Below, piece by piece: positions 34,904 to 50,060 of a stretch of DNA of 64,000 nucleotides. This stretch comes from Acorus gramineus (taxonomy: Eukaryota; Streptophyta; Magnoliopsida; Acorales; Acoraceae). Each line of letters starts with the position of its first letter. Positions within the stretch are counted from its first letter, which is position 1. The notes beneath the pieces are model-generated. The model ran no database searches, had not been told where the DNA came from, and worked only from the letters and a program-made list of their open reading frames with translations. The translations under genes and the position numbers were made by a program. The stretch is from positions 10,846,034-10,910,033 of the forward strand of contig CM060853.1 of assembly GCA_030737835.1 (NCBI GenBank). Direction: 5' to 3'.

Positions 34904-37004
34904 GGAAAATTATTCAGAGACCCCATTATATAGGCCACATATAAGCCCCATGATGTGGCATATCTTGTATTACTGAATATACCCTTTAAACAAATTTAAG
35001 TAACTCCTCAACGTAATTAATGGGTGCATTCAATAACGACTCTCTACAATTAATGGATGGTTACCGTTTCCTCATGTGGAACTGTGGGTGTAATGGAGTT
35101 TCAATCGCTTTTTTATTTTTTTTTAGTTTTGACAATTGAATTGGTAATTATCCGTTTTTCATTTTTCTTATTGAATTTATGTTTGATGTTGTTTGAATAT
35201 GTTGTTTTGATGTTAAAATTGTTTTTGTGAAGGATTTTTTAGAGTTTTGATGTTATATTAGCATTGGCTTTAATAACATTCGAAAATCAATTACATTTCT
35301 AACTTTTTCTTTGAACTTATATGCATTATTTTTCAAAATCAATTACATTTCTAACATTCAAAAAATATTAAATTATTTTTCAAAAGTCTATTACATTTTC
35401 AACTAATTTGGACCTTTATGTATTGCATTTTGTAATCCAGTTACCTTTTTTAATATAACTGATGTTTATATGTAATACATAGTAAAAGTCAGATGCATTA
35501 ACAAATGTAACTGAATTTTTTGTGCGATTTATTTTGAAACTAAATTACATTCACAAAATGTAATTGATTTTTTATCAGAATTTTGCATATAGGGAATACA
35601 GGGGATTCAATTACATTTTCCTTGGAAGGCAGTCTACAAAAAAATTCGATTGATAACGTTGAGTAGCAATGTGCAGAAGTAATTGTTCAAAGTGTTGAAA
35701 TGACATTTAATTCAGAAGAAGATGTGCGTATGTTGGTGAATGCATGTAAGGTTTTCAAGCCAACAAAAAAGCAAGTGAATAATTCTGAAAGTTGCAAAAT
35801 GTTAGTGAAACTGTTGGATGTGCTGCTTTTATATTCCTTTTTTTTTTCACCTTAGCTTTAGTTTCTCTTTCCAATAACATGTTTTGTATCATTTTTGTTG
35901 AATCTGTGTGTAATGTGCTTAATGAGAGAGTGAGTTACATTTATCATAATTAAGTTATATTTTTAAAAAGTTAGTTACATTTCAGTTTAAATTAGTTACA
36001 AAAAATTAAAATTTTACATTTAGACACATCACAATACATTTGAATTTGTTTGTGGTTTTTTGCAACGTTTACCATCTACATGTATGATAAAACACCTAGA
36101 GTCACTCATTATCGGATACATATACAACTAATGAATGATATCACATACTTCATAACACACATACACATGCAACATTAAGATACACATAATATTCATAATA
36201 AAAAAAAGTCAATTACATTATTTTAATAGTTAGTTACATTTTGGAGAGAAAAAAACATGTTACGTATAAGAATTTGAAATCCACATACATCCAATAATTT
36301 TGTTAAAAGTCAAATACATTTATACATTATAAAGTATAAACGAATAACAATTCAGCTACATTCCTTGTGCAATTAGGAAACAATATGTCATGTCCAGCAA
36401 TATTTCTGCTACAGGTGTATCAGAAACATCCGACACATTTATCTAAAAAGTTAAATGTGATCGAGGAGCTACATAAAAATTAGAATAACATCATATTCAT
36501 ATAGTTCTTCAAATCATTCATACAAAAAAAACTAATATACTAATCGCAAATAATTGTTTATGATGATTGAATTAGAATAATCATTAAAACAACAAATGCA
36601 TTTAAAAAAAAAATTGCTTACGCATTTTCGCTATTATACAATCGGATGAAAAAAATGTTTGATTTCTGGTTGAAAATGAAGCCGCAAACAAATTTTAGAT
36701 CTTTTTTGTTGTTTTATACGAAATGGAAAGAGGTTGTTGACATGATTTTGATCGTCAATTCCATTTTTGAAAACCCTAGATAATTTGAAATTTAAAATTT
36801 TATTTCTAAAATGGAAGGAAAAACAAAACAGAAAACAATAATAAGGGGGTTTTAACGTGAGAAACTAGGGATTTTAAATAGGGGTAGTTTTGTATTTTAT
36901 TTTTTTGTCTTTTTATAAAAGTCAATTAAACAGCCAATCATAATGTGACACTTCATAGGGCCTGTGAGTGGAGTATGTAAGATGGGACCAGTGTAACAAG
37001 ACTC
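34904..37004. mobile_element. Mutator-like element, 2.1 kb, exact 9-base TSD
   Basis: The element is bounded by a perfect duplication ATTTAGTTT (34895-34903 and 37005-37013). The TIRs are diverged but alignable over about 75 bp, starting GGAAAATTATTCAGAGACCC (left) and GAGTCTTGTTACACTGGTCC (right, inward), with shared GCCCCATGATGTGGCA / GCCCTATGAAGTGTCA. The interior is AT-rich and holds at least nine copies of TTACATT-type motifs (35290-36320). At about 35690-35790 a short frame reads VEMTFNSEEDVRMLVNACKV, reminiscent of the start of FAR1/FHY3-type MULE proteins. No full transposase is present, so this looks like a deletion derivative. Confidence 0.85.
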
Positions 37005-37013
37005 ATTTAGTTT

Positions 37014-39765
<2,752 letters not shown>

Positions 39766-39773
39766 ATCATCCC

Positions 39774-42700
39774 TATGGGTGGTGGCCAAATGGCCCGTGA
39801 GCCCGGACCCGGCCCATATATTTTCCGGCTTAAGTTGGGCCCGGGCCTTCCATAGGGTCGGGCTGGGGCCTTAGCAAAAACCCCAAAGCCTGGCTTGGAG
39901 CCCGGCCCGGGAAAGCCCGCCCGTAGGCCCGGGCCCGATCCGGTCATGGACCCAACGGATATTTTTTGAAACCCTCCCCAACGGTTATTTTTTGAAATTT
40001 GGTGGATTCCATTGTAATTTGAATTTTAAAATAAACAAAAACACTATAAATATCCCCATAACCTTTCAAGTTTCAATCACTTATCTCTCAAACTCTCTGA
40101 AGTTGCTCTACGAAGTTCAAGCGGAAGTTTTTATGTTATTTGCTAAATCATTTGATTGATCTCTCTACTCTCTTCTTCTTTCATATATTATTTATATTAA
40201 TATTTTTTAACATTACAATGGCTGATAGTTTTGCAGATAATGTTTTTAGAGTTGATGCTGAAAATCCATCAGTTGGTTCCCCCGCTATAGATGAAGTTGG
40301 CACCTCCAAACCAAAACAAAAACCTTCAGCAGCTTGGGACACTTTTGACAAGATAAGTGTTCAAGATCCTACAAAACCTGCGAGATTATTTCAAAACATT
40401 TGCTAAATGTCGTTTCTGTGGTAAGGAATTAACTGCTAATTCTTGTAGTGGCACTAGCCACTTAATTAGACATGCTGCTGAATGTACCCGTAAAATTGTT
40501 GGATCAAAATTTCAATCACAATTAAGTAGAACTTCGACTAGGCAATTATCAAATTTTAGTTTTAATCAAGTTGTTGCTAGAAGAGAAACTGTGAAATATA
40601 TACTCAAGACTGAACAACCATTTTCATGGCTTGAGCATCCTGATTTTGAAGAGTGGATCCAAAAAGCTTTTGGTCCTCAATTTCAACCAATTTCTCGCAA
40701 CACGGTTAAAAGAGATGTCGAAAAATTATAGGCTAAAGAGAAGACAGATTTACTTGTAACCCTTAGTAATATTCCTGGAAGAGTTTGTTTAACTTCTGAT
40801 TTATGGACTTCTAACCAACCTTTATGTTATATTTCACTAACAGCTCATTTCATTGATGCAAATTGGATATTGTAGAAAAGAATTATTTGTTTCTCTGATC
40901 TTGATGCCCCCTATATAAGACAAGTGATGGCAACTAGTATCATCAACCAACTTCAAAATTGCGGTATTTATGAGAAAATTTTTACAATTACTTTAGATAA
41001 TGCTTCTTCTAATGATGTTTTAGCTAGATTTCTAGAAAGATGCTTGCCTTCATGTACAACATCCAAATTATTAATGTTCGTTGTTGTTGTCATATACTCA
41101 ATCTTATTGTGCAGGATGGTTTAGAAGCCGTTAAGCCATTTATTGAGCGTATAAAACAATGTTTCATTTATATTTTTTCTTCTACAAGTAGATATCAAGA
41201 ATTTCGTCAAGCATGTAAAACTGCAGGCCTTAGAAGTAGAAAAATACCGACGGATGTTAGACATCGGTGGAATTCTACTTATTTGATGATTGAAGCAGCT
41301 CTTCCTTATAAAAATGTTATTAGTACATATTTGTTACAGAAAAATTATGATGATGAAATTAGTCTTGAAGATTGGGCATGCTTAGAAATGATTAGAGATT
41401 TATTCAAAGTTTTTTATAATGCTACTGTTTGTTTTTCTGAAATTATTATGCTACTTCCAACCAGGTACTACTCCATTTGTTCCATATTTGTGATGTTTTT
41501 AACCAACATAGAGATGAAGTTGCTTTTGAACCAATTTGTGAAGCAATGGAGGCAAAATTTCAAAAATATTGGAAAAAAATTCCCATCATTTTTGGATTAG
41601 CCACTATTATGGACCCTCGTTTTAAAATAAGTGGTCTGCAAATTTTAGTTGAATATATTTATCAATGTTTTAATGGTCCTGATAGTGGCACGGATTATGA
41701 AAATATTGCTCAAATTAATTCTGTTTTACAAGCTATGTTTGAAGAATACAGGTTTCAAAGGGAGAATACTCAAAGATAAAGCGTTGAAGCTGATACATCC
41801 TCATCACAACAACCGAGGGAAAAATCAGTGTCAGGGTGGAAACAATTCAAGGTGCGACTAAGCACTCTGAACCGGTCGCTAGGTGGCAGTGGTACATCTG
41901 AACTACAACGCTACCTTCAAGAACCAAATGTCGAAGAAGATGGCGAAGGGACTTTTGATGTTTTGGCATGGTGGAAGGGGCAAGAAAATCGATTTCCTGT
42001 TCTTTCTGCTATGGCTCGAGACTTATTAATTGTTTCTGCTTCACAAGTTGCTTCAGAATCAGCATTTAGCACTGAAAATCGAGTATTGGATGATTATAGA
42101 AGTCGTTTACATCCAGATGTAGTCGAGCAGTGCGTGTGCCTACGAGATTGGTACAAAGCACAACAAAGAACTCAGACTATCTTGGCTGAGGAGGCTCTTG
42201 AAGACCAATTTGATGATGTTGTAAATTTAAATTGAAATTTAGTTTAAATTTACTTGTTTTCTTGTCATTTCTTGAAGGATGGCTTTGGGTAGAGTTGTGC
42301 AAATGATAGATAAAATGGTAGGTGCCAACCTAGTTGGGATGTACTTATTTTATTGTGATGCAGTCATCACCCACAAGCTAATATTCAATCATTGTAATGT
42401 TCCATTAAAATATTTTTCTATGAGTTTATAGTAGCTATTCAATTAATGTTCAAATATTTCTTGTTGTAAACTTATAATGTGCAATTATTGTGAAGTTATA
42501 TCAATATTCAATTCAAATAGTTTTATTGTTCATAGTTCAATTCAAGTTATTCAACTTTTTTATTTACTTTATTGTATGTTTTAATTTAACTAAAAAAATG
42601 AAAAAAATAGGTGTGGGCACAAAGCCCGGCCCGAACCTTAAGCTAGGCCCGGCCCGGCCCGGCCTGACTTGGCCCGTTCGTGGCCGGGCCTATGGGTGGG

Positions 42701-42817
42701 CCCGGGCCTGATTTTGGACTTTAGGCCCGGCCCGGACCCGGGCCCGAAGCCTCTCAGGCCCGGTCAAGGCCCGCCCGAAAAAAGCCTCGCCCGAGCCCGG
42801 CCCATGGCCACCCCTAA
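39774..42817 (+). mobile_element. hAT-family DNA transposon, 3.04 kb
   Basis: An 8-base duplication ATCATCCC (39766-39773 and 42818-42825) flanks the element, as expected for hAT. The ends read TATGGGTGGTGGCCAAATGG (left) and TTAGGGGTGGCCATGGGCC (right, inward). Both subterminal regions (39790-39955 and 42610-42805) are packed with GGCCCGG/CCGGGCC motifs, strongly GC-rich against the AT-rich interior; these are likely transposase-binding repeats. The interior carries a decayed transposase gene. Confidence 0.92.
40219..42235 (+). pseudogene. hAT transposase, BED-finger RICESLEEPER type, decayed
   Basis: The N-terminus starts MADSFADNVFRVDAENP. A BED zinc finger follows (KCRFCGKELT...TSHLIRHAAEC, about 40405-40485), then hAT core blocks (RVCLTSDLWTSNQPLCYISL, FTITLDNASSNDVL, 'RCCCHILNLIVQDGL', IPTDVRHRWNSTYLMIEAAL, ATIMDPRFKI), and the C-terminal dimerisation domain (SASQVASESAFSTENRVLDD, YRSRLHPDVVEQ). 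The coding frame is broken: a frameshift just before the BED finger (about 40380), in-frame stops near 40729 and 40873, frame changes near 41060 and 41470, and a stop at about 41777. No active product is expected. Family members usually have about 650-700 residues, which the total length fits. Confidence 0.88.
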
Positions 42818-42825
42818 ATCATCCC

Positions 42826-43590
42826 TTTAATTCTTCCAGCCCCACAAAATCGTATTTTTCCCTCTGTAAGTGCATATATGTTTTCTATAACTTAGATAAT
42901 ACAAAATGTAATTTCTCTAAATATTATCTATAAATGCATATTATGTCATGTAAAAATAATAACTTGAAAAACACTAGAGAAACATACATTTCATATATTG
43001 TCATGAAGTACACTGGTTGGTGTTTGATTTATTTGAGTGTTCGACTAATTATCGCATCTCTAATATAGTTTGAAATGCGCGCGCTTTCTTTCTAATGATA
43101 TACGCTTGCTAACTCGAAGGTGTAACAATGGATTTGATTTTAACTAAAATGACATGAAGATGATCAGATTAAATACAACATCTTAGTTCATTAGGATAGG
43201 AAAAGAACATCGGAATGCAAACATTATATGAATTTAAGTGCTTTGATGTATTTATTTTGATAAAATATTTTCAGGTATTATGCATTAACGTATGTTTCTC
43301 TAGTATTTTGCAATTAACATTTTTACATGACATGCATAGTAATGCACTTACAGATAATATTTACAAATATTATATTTTATGTTCTGAAAGTTACAGAAAA
43401 CATATATACATTTACATGGGGAAAGTGCGATTTTGTGGGGCTTGGGGAATTAAATGAATGAGGGTAGAAAAAAAATTAGGTGTTTACTGCAGGGGTAAAT
43501 TCTTTTTCAAAGGTGGGGGCATAGAAAATATTGGGGGGGGGGGGGGGGGGGCTGCAGGGGTATTTGGACAATTAACCCTTTTTCTTTTTG
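42826..43590. other. Intergenic DNA, no gene seen
   Basis: This is AT-rich sequence with a G run of about 20 (43533-43551). No coding region is supported. Confidence 0.4.
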
Positions 43591-43593
43591 TTT

Positions 43594-44959
43594 GGTTGAT
43601 TTAATTTTCACCTCTCCTAAAACATGTGAAAAGACTCCTCCAAAACAGAGTATTATTATAAACCCCCTTAAAATATTAGATCGCTTTGTAAAAAATAGAA
43701 TAGTCAACAGATTAAGAATGTTAGGAGAATATTCTATCTCAATATTAACTATTTTATCCTTTCCATTAGTAAAAAAAAGTCTTTTGGAGTCAATATGGTG
43801 AAATATTGTATTTTAGGACTATTGATTTTTTTTGTTTTTTTTATCGAATGAAGCATTCTTCTTGAAGCTGTGTTTATGCTAAATATGAATCTTTAATGCT
43901 CTAAGGGTGTGTTTGTGCCTAAGAGAAAGTGAGGGAAAATAAAAACTTTCCTTTTAACCACTTAAAAATCTGGTGTTTGTGTCACACAAACACAGGAAAA
44001 TAATTTCCCCTCATTTTCCTTTTATTATTTTGTCTTATTAGGGTTTGGGGAAAAAAAATTTCCCCTCTCTAGAGGAGGGAAAGTGGGTGAAAGCGAGAGA
44101 ATATCTGATTTTCTCTTCACACCAATAAGAACAATATGATATGATAAAACATTCATGTAAGATCTCTCTCTCTCTCTCTTATCCTTGCTTATTTTTTTAT
44201 TCAATCTGATTTGATTTATTGAATGGACTAGATTTTTTTTTATTTGCTGAATAGATCTAGGTTTTTTTTTATACATATATATTTTGCTTAACCTAGATTG
44301 AAATCTTATATCCATTTTTGTGGTTTATTTGAGATCTTAGATTGAGACATTTTTCAATTCATCCAAATGCTGGGTCGAAGATCTAAAGCAATTAAAATAT
44401 GTTTTTTCTACCTACCCCATAAGAGTTTTTTTTTCTTTTTATCTTTTGGAGTAAGTGATCTCCAGATTTGTTAAAAAGGAAAAAACATCTAAAAAAAAAT
44501 GAAAACCCTCAATCTTTTGAAAATCTTAATATTTCAATTAAAAAAGTGGTTTCCAGGGATAATTCTCAAGTTTGTGGTAGCTTTCAAAAAATTAAAACCC
44601 TCATAGTTTGAAATCTCAAAAGTACATTGTAAAGTGAATTTTTGTTTAGAATAATAATATCTATTTGATTTTATATATAGGAAAAAATCATGTCGATTGG
44701 ATTTGACTATGCACAAACACACCTTAAGAGATTTCAAGATGTTGAAGAAGGTATTTAAGACTTTTTCAATAACAGAGATGATAAAATAGTTAATATACAT
44801 ATGTTGAGATGAAATATTCCCCTGACATTATTAGTTTGTTGATTGTTGTGTTTTTTACAAAGTCTGATAACATTTTAAGGGGGTTTATAATAAGAGTATG
44901 TTTTGGAGGGGGTTTTTAATAATTTGCCTATTTGAAGAGGGGTGGAAACTAAATAACCC
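43594..44959. mobile_element. TIR element with long arms, interrupted by a nested MITE
   Basis: Arms of about 180-190 bp (43594-43775 and 44770-44959) are inverted copies. Inward they share CCTCCAAAACA, TTATTATAAACCCCCTTAAA, CTTTGTAAAAAA, GGAATATT and ATTAACTATTTTATC. Between them lies the MITE at 43905-44724, so little other core remains. The flanks are T-rich and no clear TSD is visible. A Mutator-type origin is possible but unproven. Confidence 0.6.
43905..44724. mobile_element. Harbinger-like MITE nested inside another TIR element
   Basis: TAA lies on both sides (43902-43904 and 44725-44727). The inverted ends are GGGTGTGTTTGTGCC and AGGTGTGTTTGTGCA. It is 820 bp, with a TTTCCCCTCTCTAGAGGAGG mini-palindrome inside (about 44059) and a (CT)n tract at 44161-44179. 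No transposase was recognised. Confidence 0.6.
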
Positions 44960-45023
44960 TTTTTTTTGGGAGGGGAGGGGGGCGTTTTAAAATCTATTCG
45001 CTTGAAAAAGTGCACTGTAACAC

Positions 45024-45246
45024 TTACACTCAGTCATTTTTACAGTTTAAAATATAGTCCTGTAAATATCATTAGAAATCCAACAAAGCATATTTTTTAT
45101 ATTTATTAAAAATGAGTTCATTCAATTCAAAATTGAGTAATATACATTTTTTATCATAGTATATACATTGGTGAATGGTGTTTACTATTATTAAAAAAAA
45201 AATATATATAGTCTGCATTTTGAACTGTAAAAATAAGTGAGTCTAA
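45024..45246. mobile_element. Short MITE, GACTCAGTCATTTTTACAG family
   Basis: The inverted ends are TTACACTCAGTCATTTTTAC (left) and TTAGACTCACTTATTTTTAC (right, inward), continuing into AGTTTAAAATATAGTC and AGTTCAAAATGCAGAC. The 223-bp AT-rich body carries the ATATACATT motifs shared with 50061-50339 and other fragments. Confidence 0.65.
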
Positions 45247-45259
45247 CATTTTTCTTTTA

Positions 45260-47370
45260 GGAACAAATGTAAGTGGGTATAACCATATTAAAATATATGT
45301 AAATAAGTTGATTTTAATGGTATGGATCCTTTAAAATTTTTGTTATTCCATCCATATTTTATTCTACTGATATAACGGATCGGAGCACATATCTCAAATA
45401 ATTTGTCATCACTTCTTATGTTCATATGTGAAATTATTTTTCACATCTTAAGCATTCGGCTTTAATTGTTATTAAGAAGGGAATTGTTCAAAAATAATAA
45501 AATATACAAATCTAGTCAGAAGGAGGATAAGACCATAACACATCGCAAATGAGCGAGTAGAAGAGATGTCTGGTTCTCCTGCGATACACAAAACACACAT
45601 GCATAGCAACTACTCCTCTACATTTAACGATCCCCTAGAAAAAGAAATTGAGCTTGCTCCAGTGATGATAATGCCTCAGTCATTGATTTGATGCTTCACC
45701 ATCTTTGTAATAACCGAACCCTCTTATGCTGGATTATGCTAATATTTATGTGTTTGGATTGCAGGATAACATTTATTCTAAATTGGGTTGCAATCTTTAT
45801 TATCCTTGGCGTCGTGCATTCTGTGTAATTTCTGTAAAACATCTTCGAGACATATTCGGATTCGAGATAAGCAAATGAAGCCTTCTATTTTTAGTTCATT
45901 TTCATATAAAATTAGTTTTGAGTAACGTGGAGTTATATTGGAAAAGTTATAATTATTTTCCCATTACTGCCCTTAGAAGGAGGAAGTGCGGTGTCTTCTG
46001 TTCGTCGCTATTTTTAGCACAGTTGGAGGCTTCTTCTGATCTTGACTTAAACATAAAAGTTGTAGATATTTTCATTAACTTTCCAACAGAAGTTATATTA
46101 TTTGAAGTTGAGTTTTCTACAAGAAGATATGGTTGTTCGAGTTGAGGCTGTGCAAGTTTATAAGGAAGTGTATTTTTGTAATTTGGTGGAATCATAAAAA
46201 AGTGAATTGAATAGCTGAAGGTTGTTGTATTTTCGTATTCATTCCGCAGCAGCAGCCGAGGCTCATTTCAGCGAAGAAATCCAAGGGAGGAAAATTGGAA
46301 AAACTTTGTGAAACAATTTTCGTGCTGTACTGGGTAAAAAAATTGTTGTTCTTTTCATCATTGCTGTTCGTTTAAGTTGTTTTGTTTCAATTTTGAATAA
46401 AAATTTATGATTTGAGGCTAAAATATGAATATGTTTGTGGGGCTGGATAAATAGGAACTAGAGGGCTGTTTTTATTTTATCAGTTAGGGTTTGTAGTGGA
46501 AATACTTTGTTTGTCTTGAGGTATTTGAGAATTGCTTGAGTAATGGGGGTATGGTTTGATATCTAATTGAGATTTTTTTTTTTTATGAATGAGTTCCTCT
46601 CTGCGTGGTTTAGGAGCTGAGTTGGGGTGAAGCCAACTTGTGGTTGTTAATTGTGAGGTAAGTGACCTTACATTGTGTTTGTTCCTTCCATTTCCACTCT
46701 TCATTGTTGTTGATTATTGTTTCTATTGTCATTTGAGTTTCAGAATTATTTCTATCACTTTAGATTCGTAATATTTCCTATTATTGGTTGAGCTCTATGG
46801 TGTGCTTGGTATCATTGTTTGTCATATATTATCTTGGTGTGCTTGGAGATGGATGACTATGGATGACTATTGACTTGACTTTCTCAGCGCGTATGAGTTT
46901 GTAGGGGTGTTGTAGGGGGGCTCGAAGATAAACCCTACTGTGTCTAGACATTCTGAGGGTCAAGTAGTGATTCCGCGGTGGATGTTTCGAGGTCCACACA
47001 CGAGGTTTGTGTATGTGTGTATATGTGGAGTACACCTTAGATGCGGATGCTGAGGTGAAGTAGTGGAAGTGGTCAATCCATGCGTTGTGGACGTTTCGAG
47101 GGCCACAGTGAGGATAATTGACATTTTTTGTATTATTTAGATTAGAGAGAGTTTCAGTGCAATTCTCCCTGGGGATAGATTGTGTTTCAGAGCTTCATTT
47201 CTCAATCATGATGGGTGCACCCTAGTGATATCTATTGGCAGTATCAGTTGTGACGTGTTTGTTTGTGTATTCATTCTTGTTCATTGATGAATATCAACGA
47301 TGTTATTTATTTTTTCTGTTGATAATCATGCAGTGATTTCAATTGGTATTTTGTTTAGATGTTTAAGTTG
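45260..47370. other. Intergenic DNA, possible LTR-retroelement fossil from about 45740 to 47330
   Basis: No gene is supported. The part with 'GAGGTAAGTGACCTTACATT' (about 46654) and two diverged copies of GTGGATGTTTCGAGGTCCAC / GTGGACGTTTCGAGGGCCAC (46978 and 47087) resembles non-coding LTR or leader sequence of plant Ty3-type elements. No retroviral coding domains or paired ends were seen, so limits and family are uncertain. A frame at 45918-46145 has no family resemblance. Confidence 0.3.
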
Positions 47371-47374
47371 ATAT

Positions 47375-48010
47375 TGTTAGATTCTCAACATTCTTAATTA
47401 GAACCTCATACATACCGGAATCCATTTGATGAGATGAAAGAAGTTGAAATGAAATTACGGATGCCAAAGTAGGATGATGAAACCGAATATTCCTCTAGGA
47501 GATACTTCAAAGAAGATGAAAAGAAGAACACTTTGGTTTCCACTCTCTACTCAACTTTTCTTTAGACAACTTGGTTGATGGGATACAAGTATGTATTTGT
47601 GTGTGAGAGGGGGACCAAGTACTTGGGTATTTATAGGCATCACTACCCATCAAGAGATGTAACCTATAGCTTGTGTCATTAGTTACTCTCAATAATATGA
47701 GACATAACTTATGACATTTAGGTTTTCATAACCTATACATTTTAAACTCCATTAGTTACCCCATATTCTTTGAATTTCAAATGGTAACTCTAGCCTATGA
47801 ACATTCATACATAATTTCTCTTTTGGTTACTCTCTTTAATTTAGATGTTACCACATCTTTTAGGTTACAAGACCTTTAAGTTTCTCAATTGAAACTCATA
47901 ACTCTTTCTTTTTGAGCAACCACCAAGCCACTTTAAGCTTCCAATAGAAACTCATGGCTTTATATTACCCATTTGAGGAACCTAAGATTAGTACTCCATG
48001 AAGTCAATTC
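47375..48010 (-). mobile_element. Solo-LTR-like fossil, minus orientation, Copia-like
   Basis: Read on the minus strand, a TATA box (CCTATAAATACCCAAGTAC, about 47620-47638) lies mid-element and is followed by a leader-like stretch that ends in GAATCTAACA at 47375, a typical CA terminus. Repeated GTTACC/GGTAAC motifs lie in the upstream half. No internal domains or second LTR are visible. The upstream boundary is only approximate. Family and age are judged from layout only. Confidence 0.4.
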
Positions 48011-48479
48011 TCTGCATGCATGCCCAAGCATATAAATATGACTATGTGGGACACCTACGTAAAGAACCATTTTTATTTGAACCATTTTTATTATTTGAAC
48101 CATTTTTATATTGCCTACATCTACGTAAAGAAATCATGTATAGCTAACATAGGAGATCTCATCATGTCTATTAAGGTCTATGTATTAAAAAATATATATA
48201 TATAACTATTTCATTTATATGGGCATCACATCACACAAAAGGTCCCTAATTTTTGTTAAAGCGGGAACTACGTTATCATTTTTTAAATAAATTTAGTATT
48301 TCCATTTATCAACGATGTTACACACAATCCTTTTTATACATTTAATTTATATATTTTTTTATTTCATGTAATGAATATATAGATACGTTTATTTGATATG
48401 AAATATATGTCATTTCAATGTCTCTATCAATTAATGTTGCGATCTTTTAAATTTAGATCTATTTATTTTTTGGGTAAAT

Positions 48480-48590
48480 TTTTTTTTTTATCAAATCTTC
48501 CCCTATCAGCAGGCGGCAAGACTCGAACTCAAGTCCCCTCACTAAAAAGGGGTACATCTCCCATCCTACTAAGAGGAGTTTCGGTGAATT
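48480..48590 (-). mobile_element. tRNA-derived SINE, probable
   Basis: The minus strand shows an A-box-like TAGTAGGATGG and a B-box-like GAGTTCGAGTC at tRNA-like spacing, with a T run on the plus strand (48479-48489) as the A-tail. No clear TSD was found. Confidence 0.5.
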
Positions 48591-49860
48591 TAAATCTTTT
48601 ACAGTCATTCTCAGACCATTTTTTTTCTAATTTTCTCGTTCCAACAACTCCTGCAGCTCCTCCTGCAACCGCAACCCGTACTATATCAATTAAAAATGAA
48701 ACCAGATTGTCTACTGCATTAAACCTGGATTGTCTGCCGTTTTAAAAAAAAAAAACCCTGGGTTGTCTGCTGCTAAAAAAAAACTGCACAGAAAAAGCTG
48801 TTCTGTAAGGACTTTCAGAACATAAAAACTGGGATTTTAAGACTGGACTGAACTGATGTTTTTTTTAATGTGATTTCAAAGCTTCTTTGTTTACAGAACT
48901 AGGACCCACTTGTAGCAACTCAGTGGGCATGATTGATTTTATGGTAAAAAAAAAATGATATAAATAACAGAACAAGTTGGGGGGGTCTCCCCTCCATGCA
49001 TAATGCAGGGTACTGTTCATGAATATGAAAATTCAATGATCAAATAATTTAATCAAGAGAAGTGGTATAATCAATTAAGAGAAAGTTTGGGGAAAATAGA
49101 ATTATAGGTTCGATTGTATGAAATAAAACAAACAATCACTCTCAAGCCCTACAATTCAGAAAGTTCAAATGGTGGGTGTTGGAAGATTATTTGATGCTCA
49201 AAGTTTGAAGAATGAATAACATGGTTTATCTTTCTAAAGTTTCTATACATTTTCATTACTTCAATTTTTTTTTTTTTTTGTAAACTTATGTAATCCATTA
49301 AATAATTATATTTCAAATAATATTTAAAACATGTTGGGGACCGAAAAGTGAGAGTTATTGTCCCTAACATTTTCGTTTTTGAAGAAGGCTGCAATAATTG
49401 GACCCAGGGACTATTTGGTAGCAGATTAGAGTTTTTGGGTTAAATATACCATAATGTAGGATATTGTAATGCTGATGAACTTCATCCAATTTTTTATTTA
49501 GAAACTTAATGAGTTAATCATGTTTTATAAACCGATTTTATCTTTGGTTTACCTTTAATATAGTCTATGTATTTGTTAAAATACCAATTTTAACTTTAAT
49601 TAAAATGTGTGGTTATCTAAAAGATAGAAGACGAATAATTAATACATTTATCATTATTATTATTACAAACGATGAAATGAAATTAATTTTATTCTATTAG
49701 CATCATCATCATCATATATAACTATAAATGTATTATGAGAAAATGGTACGTCTTAATCTAATTTTCAATTTGACTGATTGCATCACTTTTTTATGGATAA
49801 GAAATTTGTGATGTAATAATAGAGATATTCCCAACATATACATTTTATTTTTATTATATT
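48591..49860. other. Intergenic DNA, no gene seen
   Basis: 48620-48830 has repeated GGATTGTCTGC/GGTTGTCTGC motifs separated by A runs, likely from a small repeat element. The rest is AT-rich with an ATC microsatellite near 49701. Confidence 0.4.
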
Positions 49861-49884
49861 CCACTGTTTATATACATCATTGCT

Positions 49885-50058
49885 TTACACTACCAAAGGG
49901 TTTGTCTGCCCAGACATGGATGGATTATGGACAAAACTGGGCCTTGAGGACCTCCATGGCTCCGTCTCTTTTGAGTGGGCTGTCCTCTCTGTGTCCACTA
50001 AAGGCCCACTCTTCTCCTCTCAAGGTCCATATTACATTGACAATCTTGTTGCAGCATA
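49885..50058 (+). pseudogene. Unrecognised coding-like fragment
   Basis: The frame ending at a TAA (50056-50058) reads LYTTKGFVCPDMDGLWTKLG, then LEDLHGSVSFEWAVLSVSTK and GPLFSSQGPYYIDNLVAA. Its composition and GC content look protein-like, unlike the surrounding AT-rich DNA. It has no start codon of its own in a good context, no neighbouring exons that I could find, and I do not recognise the family. It may be an exon relic or a captured fragment. Confidence 0.3.
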
Positions 50059-50060
50059 AA

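Noticed and set aside
45918-46145. 75-residue frame in the 45-47 kb region as a gene
   Set aside because: No recognisable domain, no splice partners, and the surroundings look like retroelement non-coding sequence.
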